The notes below the pieces were generated by a model. That model ran no database searches, was not told the origin of the DNA, and worked only from the letters and a program-made list of their open reading frames with translations. Shown here piece after piece: positions 17,901-26,395 of a DNA stretch of 64,000 nucleotides (the first letter of the stretch is position 1; each line of letters starts with the position of its first letter). The DNA is from Burkholderia sp. OK233. Its GTDB lineage: Bacteria > Pseudomonadota > Gammaproteobacteria > Burkholderiales > Burkholderiaceae. The translations under genes and the position numbers were made by a program. The DNA lies in contig NZ_OCSR01000002.1 of the NCBI RefSeq assembly GCF_900230185.1, positions 806,001 to 870,000 on the forward strand, written 5' to 3'.

Positions 17901-18137
17901 ATGTTCGAGCAGGGCGGACGCACGCCGACCCAGGACGAGCAGAGGGAGATGCTGCGGATTCGCGGCGAGATCGCAAGCCTGCTCGAGGCGCCGACAAGCT
18001 GGACGAATCATGTGCTGTACAGCTACGAGTCGAATTCGGCGTCGCGCACGTCGGGGCTCTCGTATGTCGGCACAGCGCAGGCGGTCAAGCAGGTCAGCGC
18101 GCAGCGGGAACTCAGTTCGTTGTCGGCGCAGCCTTGA
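14919..18137 (+). CDS. AWR (RipA)-family type III effector 1
   Basis: 1072 residues from GTG 14919 (GGGAGA six bases upstream); an ATG at 14889 is possible. The N-terminal 130 residues are Pro/Gln/Ser-rich and disordered, as expected for a secretion signal, with no Sec peptide. The Ala-Trp-Arg triad that names the AWR family is at residues 748-750 (NNDPEAWRGKMTDVV), followed by ADPDVSIGWVD near 787 and a beta-rich C-terminal half. AWR proteins of Ralstonia are injected into plant cells and affect virulence and defence. The second copy at 49611 shares the same segments. A PIP box upstream supports HrpB control. Confidence 0.82.
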   Translation: MPFGIRNPFSRGAPPVQQQQQPAAPQPNQAQANIPLPETRVVGGPLDKLRALRNHLPSAPVQTPPPTGQARSAPMPQGSPLNDLTGSGANSAFTPFHARTTVRASRPAPEIAPSDAQRRTPKANASTPLGVNSHNNTNVKTSVGKNERAASHASTELRDTTAADAHLAESFPAEAGTQFATERDTLLANIRDAIPQGQRGDPPLAKARYLGHALAEATGGNVQRASDVLGVLQGTNQNPTPQQMRDTFATRCAMARSRAAFHALRNVEAAPPMGGNIQAPTERDDKVHAEADWQTWRAADTLLSAWPNGMEKPGSLRELGEAANAMLPAAERDANTQVAQSQQQSAISLALTPHTQTAKAMLCGNALLESPRAQPQTHLRSAYLAQRNGIAEADVGQVQNRMYSVVKHAQRNATSARTGSWMNRTAQRFRSGVKQSFGHEKDPISALGMGTAGGLMDHPDKDFRTLQSIDTVVDALNTQVVNAPHRQRGQAPDNATMNAAVRAAALRNWKGSIGAKGWLRDDTKFGHLQRNQIARDVAGALNVDKDTVRNSPAFRDLPKMNAETLRAWATESGVAMNTPIVGSDRTLGENLDRMQAIRQDPVATPATPQGNIDSLCHLVENVPKTWSVQMSSGGVYGLDANISENIATALGLVGAPSASVAPDVRYLKGRHALLEVGSTSHHGEMFIGTDNRKSAHLGVGGFIGWSLAGGKAMASGYGSVVGGRDTSNPRGVVIRTPFDQTGNNDPEAWRGKMTDVVRTLGGSGPGGQLPRTKDEMWNGMADRFFADPDVSIGWVDNKSRSNYGSLAVTGGARYVTPANVKFGPLVTGEAVFSSSKAHATDQSGARNVDKSSSGHRFAVNGSATLVSSPPPVPIGNAGPFNSLSFSSAPLVGFGTTLMQTGTGSTLRLYEESGDIVPERTYRDTEFTSVGNYLQYIDSRNDAWALSINGGQNALNTYQTKVKLNATRGNQYYGERQRIVPQAAADINAYRGTLRMFEQGGRTPTQDEQREMLRIRGEIASLLEAPTSWTNHVLYSYESNSASRTSGLSYVGTAQAVKQVSAQRELSSLSAQP

Positions 18138-18148
18138 ACTAGGCGCGC

Positions 18149-19510
18149 CTAGCCTTCGAGCACGGCGCGCACCCGCTCACCCATCGCGTCGAAACGGGCG
18201 CGCTGCACGCGCGCGTAGCCGCGGTATGCGGTAATCAACGCGTCGCGCGCGCCGTCGTCCTGCAGCGACGCGATGGCTGCGAGCGCGGCCTGTGCGCCGT
18301 CGTCGTCATCGCATGCCGCGCTCCATGACCCGCAACCCACCTCGCTCAGCAGACGTTCGATGCGCGCGTCCATCGACAACCCGAACACCGGCACGCCATG
18401 CGAGATTGCGAGTACTGCCGCGTGATAACGCGTCGTCACCACACACGCTGCATGCGCGACCGTGGCGGCCACTTCGTCGAGCGTATGCGCGCCGCGCGCG
18501 ACGATCTCGATTGGGAATGGCACACGGGCCGCAAGATCGGCGCAAGCACTGCTATCGAGCTGCTCCATCCCCACCAGCACCGGCGTGTAGCCCTGCTCCC
18601 TCAAGCCAACAGTGATCTGCGCAAAGCGATCGAGATAGGCGTGATAGGCCTCGGCGCGCGCCGCGTCCCAACTGTGAAAATGCAACGGCCCATAGCGCAG
18701 CGACGATGCCTCGCCACGCGCGTCGAGGTCACGCGCCCGCACGGCGTCAGCGCGCACCGGCCACCAGAACGGATTGTTCGGGCATAGCGCGACGCGTCGC
18801 GGACTGAGCGCCGCGTTGCTGGCGTCAGCGGGCGCCCGATAAGTCCACGCGGTATCGGCGCCCACTTGCGCGCTCACACCAAGCGACGCGAGTTGCTTAC
18901 GCGCCGCGTCGTTGCGGCAAATGACTTCGCCGGCCTGCGCATTGCGTTCGACAAAGCGCGTGAGCGCTGTGCTCATCGTGCCGCTATCGACACCGTAAGC
19001 AATCGCCGGCCGCCCATGCGCATGCGCGAGCGCAATCCCGCCGATCAGCACGCCCGCCAACGAGTCCGAAAACTTCGACGTATAGGTCGAGCCTTCCACG
19101 TTCAGCACTAGATCGGCATCGCGCACGGCGGCGTCAAGCGCATCGGGCAGATAAGGCAGCGAAGGCGTGAGCCGTGGCGTGCCGGCAAGCAGGGGATGAT
19201 CGAAGCAGTCGCCGAGCGCGAACAGCGTGATGCGGGGCTCGCGCGGCGCGAGCAGACGGCGCAACTGGGCGATCGTCTCGATCGTGCGCAGATCGGCACC
19301 GGTGTTGCCCGCGCCGCCATAGCCGAGCAGCAGCACGCGCGGCGCGTCACGATTCGCGCCTGGATCGTTGCGGCCGGGCACGCGCCGTGCCGCGTTGATG
19401 CGTTGCTGCATGTCATCGAGAAAAACCTCATCCGGCGCGGGTGCGCTTGCATAGCGGTTCAACGCGGCGAGCGAACGCTGCAACGGGCTATCGACAATGT
19501 CCCAATCCAT
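18149..19510 (-). CDS. Polysaccharide pyruvyl transferase family protein
   Basis: 453 residues. It has the family's N-terminal VLLLGYGGAGNTGADLRTI nucleotide-fold motif, then VLNVEGSTYTSKFSD and ACVVTTRYHAAVLAISHGVP, matching the CsaB/WcaK pyruvyl transferases. These add ketal pyruvate from phosphoenolpyruvate to sugars, although many members act on unknown acceptors. It is the last gene of an operon with the Rieske and MenD-like genes; its ATG shares one base with the preceding stop. The open frame continues upstream of 19510, but that part lies over the MenD-like gene. No polysaccharide export or glycosyltransferase genes are nearby. Confidence 0.83.
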   Translation of the reverse strand: MDWDIVDSPLQRSLAALNRYASAPAPDEVFLDDMQQRINAARRVPGRNDPGANRDAPRVLLLGYGGAGNTGADLRTIETIAQLRRLLAPREPRITLFALGDCFDHPLLAGTPRLTPSLPYLPDALDAAVRDADLVLNVEGSTYTSKFSDSLAGVLIGGIALAHAHGRPAIAYGVDSGTMSTALTRFVERNAQAGEVICRNDAARKQLASLGVSAQVGADTAWTYRAPADASNAALSPRRVALCPNNPFWWPVRADAVRARDLDARGEASSLRYGPLHFHSWDAARAEAYHAYLDRFAQITVGLREQGYTPVLVGMEQLDSSACADLAARVPFPIEIVARGAHTLDEVAATVAHAACVVTTRYHAAVLAISHGVPVFGLSMDARIERLLSEVGCGSWSAACDDDDGAQAALAAIASLQDDGARDALITAYRGYARVQRARFDAMGERVRAVLEG

Positions 19511-21762
19511 CACGCCGCCCCCAATGCTTGCGCGAGTTGTTGCATTTGCAGCGCGCCGGAATACGGCTCGACCGCCACTTCGACGATCGTCACACCGGCG
19601 TGATCGCGTGCTTCGGCGAGCGCCTCGTCCAACGCGTCTCGCGCCTCGACGCGGCGATGCGCCAGCCCGAACGCCTGCGCCAGTGCGCCGATATCGAACC
19701 TGTATGGATTGCGGATCGTGCGCCGATAGGCCGGTGCGCGCGCGATCGGCAAAAAATCGAAGATCGCACCGCCGCCGTTGTCGACCACACAGATGCAGGC
19801 CGGCGTATTCACACGTTGCGCGCTCGCCAGCGAGGAAAGGTCGTGGATCAACGCCTGATCGCCGAGCAGCAATAGACCCGTATCGCGGCGCGCGAGCGCT
19901 TCGCCGACGAACGTCGCCATCGTGCCGTCGATACCACTCACGCCGCGATTCACATAGATGTCCTGGCGCGCGTCGCGCACGCCGTAGCCGATATCGGCGT
20001 GGCGCATCGACATGGAATTGCCGAGATGAACGAACGCGAAGCCGGGTGCCGCCAGCACGCGATGAACCGCCGACACTTCGCCCCAGGCGAGCGATGCGAC
20101 GCAAGCGCGCCGCTCGCGCGCACCGTAGCCGGCGACGCTTGCCCAGCGGTCGCGCCAGGAAAAGGCGACGGGTGCACGTTGTTTGCTGTGCGCATCGCCG
20201 TGGCCGTTACCGGGCAACGTGACATGCACTTCATCGGCTGCGTTGGTTTGCGATTCGCCGGGAGGTTCGTCGTGAGCGTGGCCATACGCTTTGGTGTGCG
20301 CCACTGCATGCACAGCTTCAGACAGCGAATCAGCCATTTCGCTCAACATCTCTGCTGTCGGCGCAACCAGCACGTCGCGCGGATCCAGCGCCGGGTGCAG
20401 ATAGTCATGCGCCACACGGCAAGGCGCGATCTTGATCGTGGGCATGTCGGCGTGTGTTTCGAGGTACGCGTGCAGCACCGGCATGACCGGCGCGAGGCCG
20501 AAGCGCACGATCAGTTCCGCGCGCGCCGATGCGAGCCGTGCGGCACCGCCGAATACATCGAATGCGTTGACGATCAATGCTCCCGCTGCGCCGCGCGCGG
20601 CCGCTTGCGGCGCCAGCGCGGACGACCCTGATCGCAGCCCGCTGCCCGCGTCGGCAAGCACGGGAAAGCCACTTGCCGCGGCCAGCGCGAAAATCGCCTC
20701 GGGTGGCACGCCCGGTTCAGGGCCGACCACGATCAACCCGTCGAGGCCGTCACTGAGCGGACGGCTGCCGCGCCTCGCAAGCACGCGCGCCATGACGCGT
20801 TCGACGATATGCGTGGGCGACGCTTCGGATACGGGGGACTCGGCGTATGGAGACGCGACGTGATCGTGCGAAGCCTGCGGGGCCTGTGCAGGGTGGATGG
20901 CATCACGCGGTGCTATCGGCGCCCGTGCCGCGCGAACCGTCTCGAACGAAACCGGCTGCGTCTCGACCGCATCGTAGACACCCGCCAGCGGGACATTCAG
21001 ATGCACCGGACCGCGCGTCGGCCGCTTTGACGATGGGTGTGCATCGGCGCGTGACAAGCTGCCATCGAGGTCCGCCACGCCGTCGAACATGGCAGCAAGC
21101 GCTGCCGCCAGCGCGTTACGGGCTTGCTCCAGGGCCTGCACCGAATCCTCAGGATCGGCCAGATCCGCCTGTGCGCGCACGAACGCGCGGGTCGCACCGA
21201 GATGATCCGCCATCTGTCCAAAACCGGTGCCGCGCAGCACACGTGGCCGATCGCACGTCAGTACGACGAGCGGCACATCGGACGCGTCCGCTTCGGTCAA
21301 CGCCGGCAAGACATTCGCGACCGCCGAGCCGGACGTCGTGACAATCGCGACCGGCTGGCCGCTCGCCTTCGCGATTCCGAGTGCTACGAAAGCGCCGCTG
21401 CGCTCATCCGTGCACACCATCTCGACAGCGATTCGCGGATGCGCGTCGAACGCAAGACACATGGCGCTCGCGCGACCACCGGGACATAACACGGCATGAC
21501 GCACGCCGGCCGTACTCAACATCTCGACGATGAATTCCACCCACACCGCGTTAAGCGATTCGCCACTTGCCGCGGCGGCTTCGTTCAACGATTCGCTGCC
21601 CGTCGCGGTGGGCTTGTCAAGCAATTCGCAATCCGTCGCAGCGGCTTCGTTCCGCAACGTGACCACCGTCATAGCCGCTTCGTTCAGCAACTCACCATCC
21701 GTCGCTGCGACTCCACCTGGCAATTGATCACCGTTCGCGGCAACATCAAGAGCGGCACCCAT
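19510..21762 (-). CDS. MenD-like thiamine-diphosphate enzyme (SEPHCHC-synthase family), probably not menaquinone
   Basis: 750 residues against about 560 for MenD. The catalytic-type Glu120 lies in CTDERSGAFVALGIAK, Arg97 in CPGGRASAM, and the diphosphate site is GDQALIHDLSSL...DNGGGAIFDFLP, all MenD-like. The stretch equivalent to the MenD isochorismate-contacting GANQAIRQ reads GFGQMADHLG. The first 72 residues are an extra segment of degenerate 13-14-residue repeats (ATDGELLNEAA type). A 50-residue His/Asp-rich insert lies near the centre. No other menaquinone gene is present. Proposed role: adding a 2-oxoglutarate-derived semialdehyde unit to an unknown acceptor. Confidence 0.8.
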   Translation of the reverse strand: MGAALDVAANGDQLPGGVAATDGELLNEAAMTVVTLRNEAAATDCELLDKPTATGSESLNEAAAASGESLNAVWVEFIVEMLSTAGVRHAVLCPGGRASAMCLAFDAHPRIAVEMVCTDERSGAFVALGIAKASGQPVAIVTTSGSAVANVLPALTEADASDVPLVVLTCDRPRVLRGTGFGQMADHLGATRAFVRAQADLADPEDSVQALEQARNALAAALAAMFDGVADLDGSLSRADAHPSSKRPTRGPVHLNVPLAGVYDAVETQPVSFETVRAARAPIAPRDAIHPAQAPQASHDHVASPYAESPVSEASPTHIVERVMARVLARRGSRPLSDGLDGLIVVGPEPGVPPEAIFALAAASGFPVLADAGSGLRSGSSALAPQAAARGAAGALIVNAFDVFGGAARLASARAELIVRFGLAPVMPVLHAYLETHADMPTIKIAPCRVAHDYLHPALDPRDVLVAPTAEMLSEMADSLSEAVHAVAHTKAYGHAHDEPPGESQTNAADEVHVTLPGNGHGDAHSKQRAPVAFSWRDRWASVAGYGARERRACVASLAWGEVSAVHRVLAAPGFAFVHLGNSMSMRHADIGYGVRDARQDIYVNRGVSGIDGTMATFVGEALARRDTGLLLLGDQALIHDLSSLASAQRVNTPACICVVDNGGGAIFDFLPIARAPAYRRTIRNPYRFDIGALAQAFGLAHRRVEARDALDEALAEARDHAGVTIVEVAVEPYSGALQMQQLAQALGAA

Positions 21763-22865
21763 CAAGCCACCGCTTGCGAAGTGTCCGCCGCCGGCGTAAT
21801 CGCAATCGTGCGAGCAGGAGCGGGCGCAGGCGCCGCACTCTGCTCCGCGGCAATCAACCGCTCCATCACGCGTCGTGCGCGAATCGCGCCGGCATCGATC
21901 GGCAGCAGCGCCGGTTGCATCGCCCAGAAGTCGCGGTCGCCGAGATTCTTCTGCTGCGCTTCGAGCATCGGCAGGTCCTCGCACTCGAACGGCTTCATCA
22001 GCCCTTCGACGGCATAGCGCACCAGACCGCGCGCCGCGTCGCCCATCTCCTTCGGCAAACCGAACGCGAAGAAGTAATGCGTCGTGCGTTCGGTCTCCGG
22101 CGTCAGCCAATGCGCGGATGGCGCGATCAGCCCCGCTTCGCGCGGCATGCCCGCCGCGGTCACGCCGACCACGATCGAGAGCAATCCAGGCGCCGTCCAG
22201 CGCACATCCATCCAGCGATCCACCCGCGTGCCGGGCGGAATCCCGAAGCCTTGCGCGACGAACGGCTGCAACGCTTCGTCGTAAGCGCTGCGGCGGACCC
22301 AGACAATGTCGTCCAGACTGCCCGACTGCACGTCGCCGCGCGCGATCGCCTCGCTGCCCAGCGTATCGGGATGAAGAAACTGAAAGTGGCTCAGATCGAG
22401 CAGATTGTCGGCGCTCAGTTGATAGTGAGCGCGCGTGTGCAGATAACCGTCGTGTGTGACGTTGGCGGCGGGGTCGACGAACGGAAACGACGGCAGCAAG
22501 GCCGCATCGGCGCGCGCGGGGTCGCCCGGCCAGAACCAGATGGCGCCGTAACGTTCGAGCGAAGGGTACGCACGCACCTTCGCACCGGCCGGCACCCGGC
22601 CGTCACCATGCGGATTGTGCACGCACTGCCCGCTCGCGCTGAAGCGCAGACCGTGATACGGACATTCGAGCACGCCGTCGACGATACGGCCTTGCGACAG
22701 CGGCGCGAAACGATGCGCGCAGCGATCGTCGAGCGCGATCGCGCGCTGTTCCGCATCGCGATATAGCACCACAGGCCGCCCGAGCAGCGTGCGCGAAAAC
22801 GGCACGTCCGCGCGGACCTCGTGAGCGAAAGCGGCGACATACCACGCGTTTAACAGAAAGGACAT
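21762..22865 (-). CDS. Rieske non-heme iron oxygenase, VanA-like
   Basis: 367 residues. Rieske cluster ligands are Cys49-His51 (CAH) and Cys68-His71 (CPYH). The mononuclear iron site is D157-x2-H160-x4-H165 in NLLDLSHFQFLHP. The layout is that of vanillate O-demethylase oxygenase subunits, which hydroxylate or demethylate aromatic rings. The start MSFLLNAWYVAAF at 22865 is chosen because it aligns with the family N-terminus; codons upstream look like leader. No reductase gene is adjacent, so electrons must come from elsewhere. It is first in the operon with the MenD-like and pyruvyl-transferase genes, and points away from hrpG. Confidence 0.85.
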   Translation of the reverse strand: MSFLLNAWYVAAFAHEVRADVPFSRTLLGRPVVLYRDAEQRAIALDDRCAHRFAPLSQGRIVDGVLECPYHGLRFSASGQCVHNPHGDGRVPAGAKVRAYPSLERYGAIWFWPGDPARADAALLPSFPFVDPAANVTHDGYLHTRAHYQLSADNLLDLSHFQFLHPDTLGSEAIARGDVQSGSLDDIVWVRRSAYDEALQPFVAQGFGIPPGTRVDRWMDVRWTAPGLLSIVVGVTAAGMPREAGLIAPSAHWLTPETERTTHYFFAFGLPKEMGDAARGLVRYAVEGLMKPFECEDLPMLEAQQKNLGDRDFWAMQPALLPIDAGAIRARRVMERLIAAEQSAAPAPAPARTIAITPAADTSQAVA

Positions 22866-23358
22866 GAGCGCACTCGCAATGGAATCAGCACAGAAAAAAA
22901 CTGCGCGGCGCCGCATTGGCAGCCACCTCATGCGAGTGTAAATAGCCGCTCATCCCACAGATTCAACAAAGCTCATGGAAATGCGAAGCCGCATTTCTTA
23001 AAACACGCTTTTCAGATTCTCAACAAAAGTAAATACGGCTTGCAACGCTGAAAGGTACTGCGAACCTTGCTTCGCGTGCGATTCCCGGCGATGCGGGTCT
23101 CTTTTACCCGTTACGAAATGCGTGACGGTAATTGATGCCGAAATCGTGTTTAGAAGTGCATCTCCCGGCTAATAGCCGCGATCTGTCTGGTTCTTGACCG
23201 GATCGAAACGATGCGAAACAAATTCCCAATCTTTCATGCAATTTCAATGCGTCCTGGGGCGAAACAATTCGTTACAGCCCTGATATTTTAAGGGCCGTAA
23301 TTTTCGGGACAAGCAATGCGGTTTGGGAAGCAACCTTAGGCATCAGTCCCGGGAGGGC
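22866..23358. other. AT-richer intergenic region between the Rieske operon and hrpG
   Basis: A 493-base stretch without a credible gene, clearly richer in A and T than its surroundings. It must hold two divergent promoters. I looked for TTCGB-N15-TTCGB on both strands and found none, so neither the Rieske operon nor hrpG appears to be a direct HrpB target. A near miss exists around 23078 (GCGAA...GCGAT with shifted spacing). Confidence 0.7.
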
Positions 23359-24417
23359 ATGTTGAAATTCGCCGTGATGACCACCAGCAGCAGTCTGTTC
23401 AATCTGATTTGCCAATGCTTTCGCGACGATACGATCGAATGCTGCCGCTTCCTCGATGACGTCGCGCTATCCCGGGCGATCTATCGTGAGGACTATCACG
23501 CCATTCTTGTCGACGCGGCAACGGGAATCGATGCGACGCGCGCGGTGTTCGCACGCCGTGCGTGCTATGGCGACCGTCGCGCGCCGCTGATCGTGATTGG
23601 CGCATTTGCCGATCGTGACAGCATCGAACGGGCCTTCGAAGTCGGTGCCGACGATGTGGTGCTCTCACCGATCGATCGGGGAGAACTCGAGGTACGCACC
23701 TACCAGGCGTTGCGCCGGTTCCAGTCGCCGCCACCGTTGCAATCCGAAGACCGGGCCGAACTCGGTCCTTATCGTCTGGACCGGCGTACCGGCATGGTAC
23801 TGGTGGAAGAACGCGAAATCCGCCTCACCGTGCGCGAATTCGCGATCGCATGGCTGCTGTTCTCACGCGCCGGCGAATATGTGAGCCGCCGGCAGATTGC
23901 CGGTGCGATCTGGAGCAGCACGGAAGATATCGTGGGCCGCACGCTCGAACAGCACATCTACAAACTGCGCAAGAAGCTGGGGCTGAACGGCGCGTCAGGC
24001 GTCCAGCTACGCACGATGTATGCGCACGGATATCGCGTCGAGTTGTGCGATGGCAAGACGGAAACCGACGCAATCATGCCGGGGATAGCCCAGGTCGAGC
24101 AGGCCGCTGAGGCGATTGTGGCGATCACTGAAGTAGTCGATGTCGCTCGCCACGAAGCGAACAGGGAATGCATTGGGCAAACAACGCGCCCTTCCCGAGC
24201 GCTCGACGTCCACGAAAAAGACAGTGAAGCCGCTCGCAGCGCGCAACCGTGGGGCCAGTATGCAGCCATGTGGCACAGCGGTACCGCGCACATCGTGCAC
24301 CCGGTAGCGGGCTTCACTGCGCGCGGGGCTGAATCGCCGGGCAGCGATTCTTCGTCGGCATTGACGTCGTTCTCGATTCCCGCCGCGCTGCTAGGGAGCA
24401 ACGGACGGCGCCGCTAG
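23359..24417 (+). CDS. hrpG: HrpG-like OmpR-family regulator of the T3SS
   Basis: 352 residues from ATG 23359, preceded closely by GGGAGGG. The receiver domain has Asp52 (AILVDAATG) as candidate phosphate acceptor, but the acidic pair normally near residue 8 reads TTSSS and the conserved Lys position reads SPID, so the receiver is atypical. The winged helix is at about 135-235 (REIRLTVREFAIAWLLFS; TLEQHIYKLRKKLG). A tail of about 120 residues follows with no recognised domain. HrpG of Ralstonia and Xanthomonas activates hrpB/hrpX in response to plant signals. Position next to hrcC and hrpB supports the call. Confidence 0.85.
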   Translation: MLKFAVMTTSSSLFNLICQCFRDDTIECCRFLDDVALSRAIYREDYHAILVDAATGIDATRAVFARRACYGDRRAPLIVIGAFADRDSIERAFEVGADDVVLSPIDRGELEVRTYQALRRFQSPPPLQSEDRAELGPYRLDRRTGMVLVEEREIRLTVREFAIAWLLFSRAGEYVSRRQIAGAIWSSTEDIVGRTLEQHIYKLRKKLGLNGASGVQLRTMYAHGYRVELCDGKTETDAIMPGIAQVEQAAEAIVAITEVVDVARHEANRECIGQTTRPSRALDVHEKDSEAARSAQPWGQYAAMWHSGTAHIVHPVAGFTARGAESPGSDSSSALTSFSIPAALLGSNGRRR

Positions 24418-24455
24418 GCCCCGGCCAAAGGAAAGCACCCGCCTGCTGAAACGGT

Positions 24456-24498
24456 GCGTCAAACGCAAATAGGGGCAAGCGCGGCGTGCGTTTGACGC
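24456..24498. terminator. Long inverted repeat between convergent hrpG and hrcC
   Basis: GCGTCAAACGCA at 24456-24467 pairs perfectly with TGCGTTTGACGC at 24487-24498, leaving a 19-base loop. Lying between the ends of two convergent genes, it probably serves as a bidirectional terminator. It lacks a strong T-run, so Rho-independent action is not certain. Confidence 0.6.
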
Positions 24499-24536
24499 GC
24501 TGCGCCTGGCCCTTGCGTTTCACAACAGTCCCTCGA

Positions 24537-26321
24537 TTACAGATCCAGCACGCGCGGCGACAACAGGAAGACGCGTTCCATATGCGAGCGGGAGTCGTTG
24601 TTGTTGCGGAACAGTGCGCCGATGAGTGGAATCTTCGACAAGCCCGGCACACCGGTCACGCCGTTCGAGTTGTTATCCACGCTGTAGCCGGCGATCAACA
24701 GGCTCTCGCCCTGCCCGACAAAGGCCTGTGTATTGATCTGACTGCTGGTGATCACAGGAATGTTGTCGACCTGCTGCCCAGTGAGCTGACCGTCTTCGAT
24801 ATGCACTTCGAGCTTGATACGCGTCTGGCCGTCTTCCTGCACCACCATCGGCAGCACGCGCAGCGAGATCCCGGTCGACACGCTATACAGATCCGCTGAC
24901 GTATAGCCGGATACGCGCACGAAAAACTTGGTCTTGTTGTCCATCACGGCTTCGACGTTGTCGAGTGTCGCGACCTTCGGCGACGCATCGATTTTCGCCT
25001 TCGAGGTGGACTGCATCGCGTTGACACGCGCCATCAGATAGCGGCCCGCATCGCCGAGCACGGCCGTGATCGAGGCGCCCACCGGCGTCGCGGAAACCAC
25101 CGTGGTGCCGTCGGCAAGTGTCGTAGTGCCGAAGTTCGGGTTGATCTGGCCGTTCGCGTAGCTGTTCTGCTGATACGTTCCGGTGCCGGTCTGGAAGTCG
25201 AGATGACTGTTGTGTGCACGCCAGTCCACGCCGATCTGCGCGAGTACGTCGTCGTCGATTTCGATGATGTGCGCCTCGATTTCGATCAGCTTGGGTCGCG
25301 TATCAAGTTGATCGATCAGCGACGCGTACTGGTCGATGCGCTGCGGCGTATCGCGGATCAGCACCGAGTTGGTGGTCGGATCGGGTTGCATGATCGGCAA
25401 AGTCAGATCGCCGCCGCTCGGCAGGCTCGACTGCGCGGCACCCGGCGCATTCGCGTAGCCGACATTACCCGAACTGCCGTAGTTAGACGGTTGCGCGTTG
25501 CCGACCAGACCGCCGAGCGCTGAGCCTTGCCCGTCAGCCATATTGGGCGGCAACGGCGGGTTCGTGACCGGGGCGCCGCCGGTGTCGCCGCCGCCCACGT
25601 CAGTCATCGGCGGAACGCGCTGCATATTCGGCTGCACCGAGGTCTGCGATTGGCCGCCGCCCTTCTCCTGCTTCGCGTGATACATGTTCGACAGCACGGT
25701 GGCCACACCCGGCACCGTGATCGTGTTGCCGTCGATCTGCACCTTGTGGTCCGCGGCCCATGCGTGCTTCAGCTTGAACACGCGAATCACGGAGCCGCTG
25801 CGGCGGCTCGCGTTCTCGTCGAGGCGTCTGGCAATCTCGCTCACCATTTGCACATATTGCGGCGGACCGTTGACGATCGCCGTGCCCGCGCTTTCGTCAT
25901 ATACGACCGGGAAGCGCGCGTCGTCGACGCTCATCGTATGCAGCGCGGCGCGCAGATCGGAGGCGGATGCGTGATCGAGCTTGATCACCTGATGCGTGAC
26001 ATCGTTGGCGCTGCTGATCGACAGCACGCTGCCGTCATAGAACCAGACGAAACCGAAAGTCGATGCTAGCGTGTCGAGAAAGCGCTGCGGCGACATGTCG
26101 AAGCGGCCCGTCACCGCGCCCTGAACGTTGCCCGCGATCGACGCGGCCACGCCCTGGCTCGCGGTGAAATCGCGCAGCACGTCTTTCAGATCTTTGCCTT
26201 CCACGGCGATGTGCACCGCGGTACCGCGCCATCGCACGGGAGCCGCGCTAGCAGGTTGCAGCGCGCTCAACGTCAGGGACGCCGCGAGCCACGCGGCGCA
26301 GAACAGCGTCTTCGATTTCAT
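24537..26321 (-). CDS. hrcC: T3SS outer-membrane secretin HrcC (SctC)
   Basis: 594 residues. A Sec signal peptide (residues 1 to about 26, ending ASAAP) is followed by secretin N-domains (DLKDVLRDFTASQGV; VIKLDHASASDLRAAL), a low-complexity Gly/Pro/Gln segment around 225-300, and the secretin core with KIDASPKVATLDNVEAVMD and a Gly/Ser-rich barrel ending VFLLSPRVLDL. HrcC forms the outer-membrane ring of the injectisome. It follows hrpB by 75 bases on the same strand and probably shares its transcript; I found no PIP box in that gap. Convergent with hrpG. Confidence 0.93.
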   Translation of the reverse strand: MKSKTLFCAAWLAASLTLSALQPASAAPVRWRGTAVHIAVEGKDLKDVLRDFTASQGVAASIAGNVQGAVTGRFDMSPQRFLDTLASTFGFVWFYDGSVLSISSANDVTHQVIKLDHASASDLRAALHTMSVDDARFPVVYDESAGTAIVNGPPQYVQMVSEIARRLDENASRRSGSVIRVFKLKHAWAADHKVQIDGNTITVPGVATVLSNMYHAKQEKGGGQSQTSVQPNMQRVPPMTDVGGGDTGGAPVTNPPLPPNMADGQGSALGGLVGNAQPSNYGSSGNVGYANAPGAAQSSLPSGGDLTLPIMQPDPTTNSVLIRDTPQRIDQYASLIDQLDTRPKLIEIEAHIIEIDDDVLAQIGVDWRAHNSHLDFQTGTGTYQQNSYANGQINPNFGTTTLADGTTVVSATPVGASITAVLGDAGRYLMARVNAMQSTSKAKIDASPKVATLDNVEAVMDNKTKFFVRVSGYTSADLYSVSTGISLRVLPMVVQEDGQTRIKLEVHIEDGQLTGQQVDNIPVITSSQINTQAFVGQGESLLIAGYSVDNNSNGVTGVPGLSKIPLIGALFRNNNDSRSHMERVFLLSPRVLDL

Positions 26322-26395
26322 GGAGTCGACTGTGTGAGGGTGATGGAAAAAACCGCGAATACCGTAACGCGCAGCAGTAGCAAACTACGGCAGAG

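Noticed and set aside
16434..18011. Long minus-strand frame of 525 codons opposite AWR effector 1, and the similar 375-codon frame opposite ligJ (4875-6002)
   Set aside because: His/Arg/Ala-rich composition typical of antisense shadows in high-GC DNA, with no recognisable domain.
18139..18152. Perfect palindrome CTAGGCGCGCCTAG between AWR effector 1 and the pyruvyl transferase
   Set aside because: It has no loop and no T-run, includes the stop codon of the pyruvyl-transferase gene, and is short enough to arise by chance in GC-rich DNA; weak as terminator or operator.
19510..20104. Extension of the pyruvyl-transferase frame upstream to 20104
   Set aside because: It is read in a different frame over the MenD-like gene and has Arg-rich shadow composition; the family starts at MDWDIVDS.
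19510..21762. Menaquinone biosynthesis as the role of the MenD-like gene
   Set aside because: No menF, menH, menC or menB nearby, an altered acceptor region, and an operon with unrelated enzymes.
23060..23110. PIP-like pair GCGAA...GCGAT before the Rieske operon
   Set aside because: The second half does not match and the spacing is off by two bases, so it does not meet the pattern used elsewhere.
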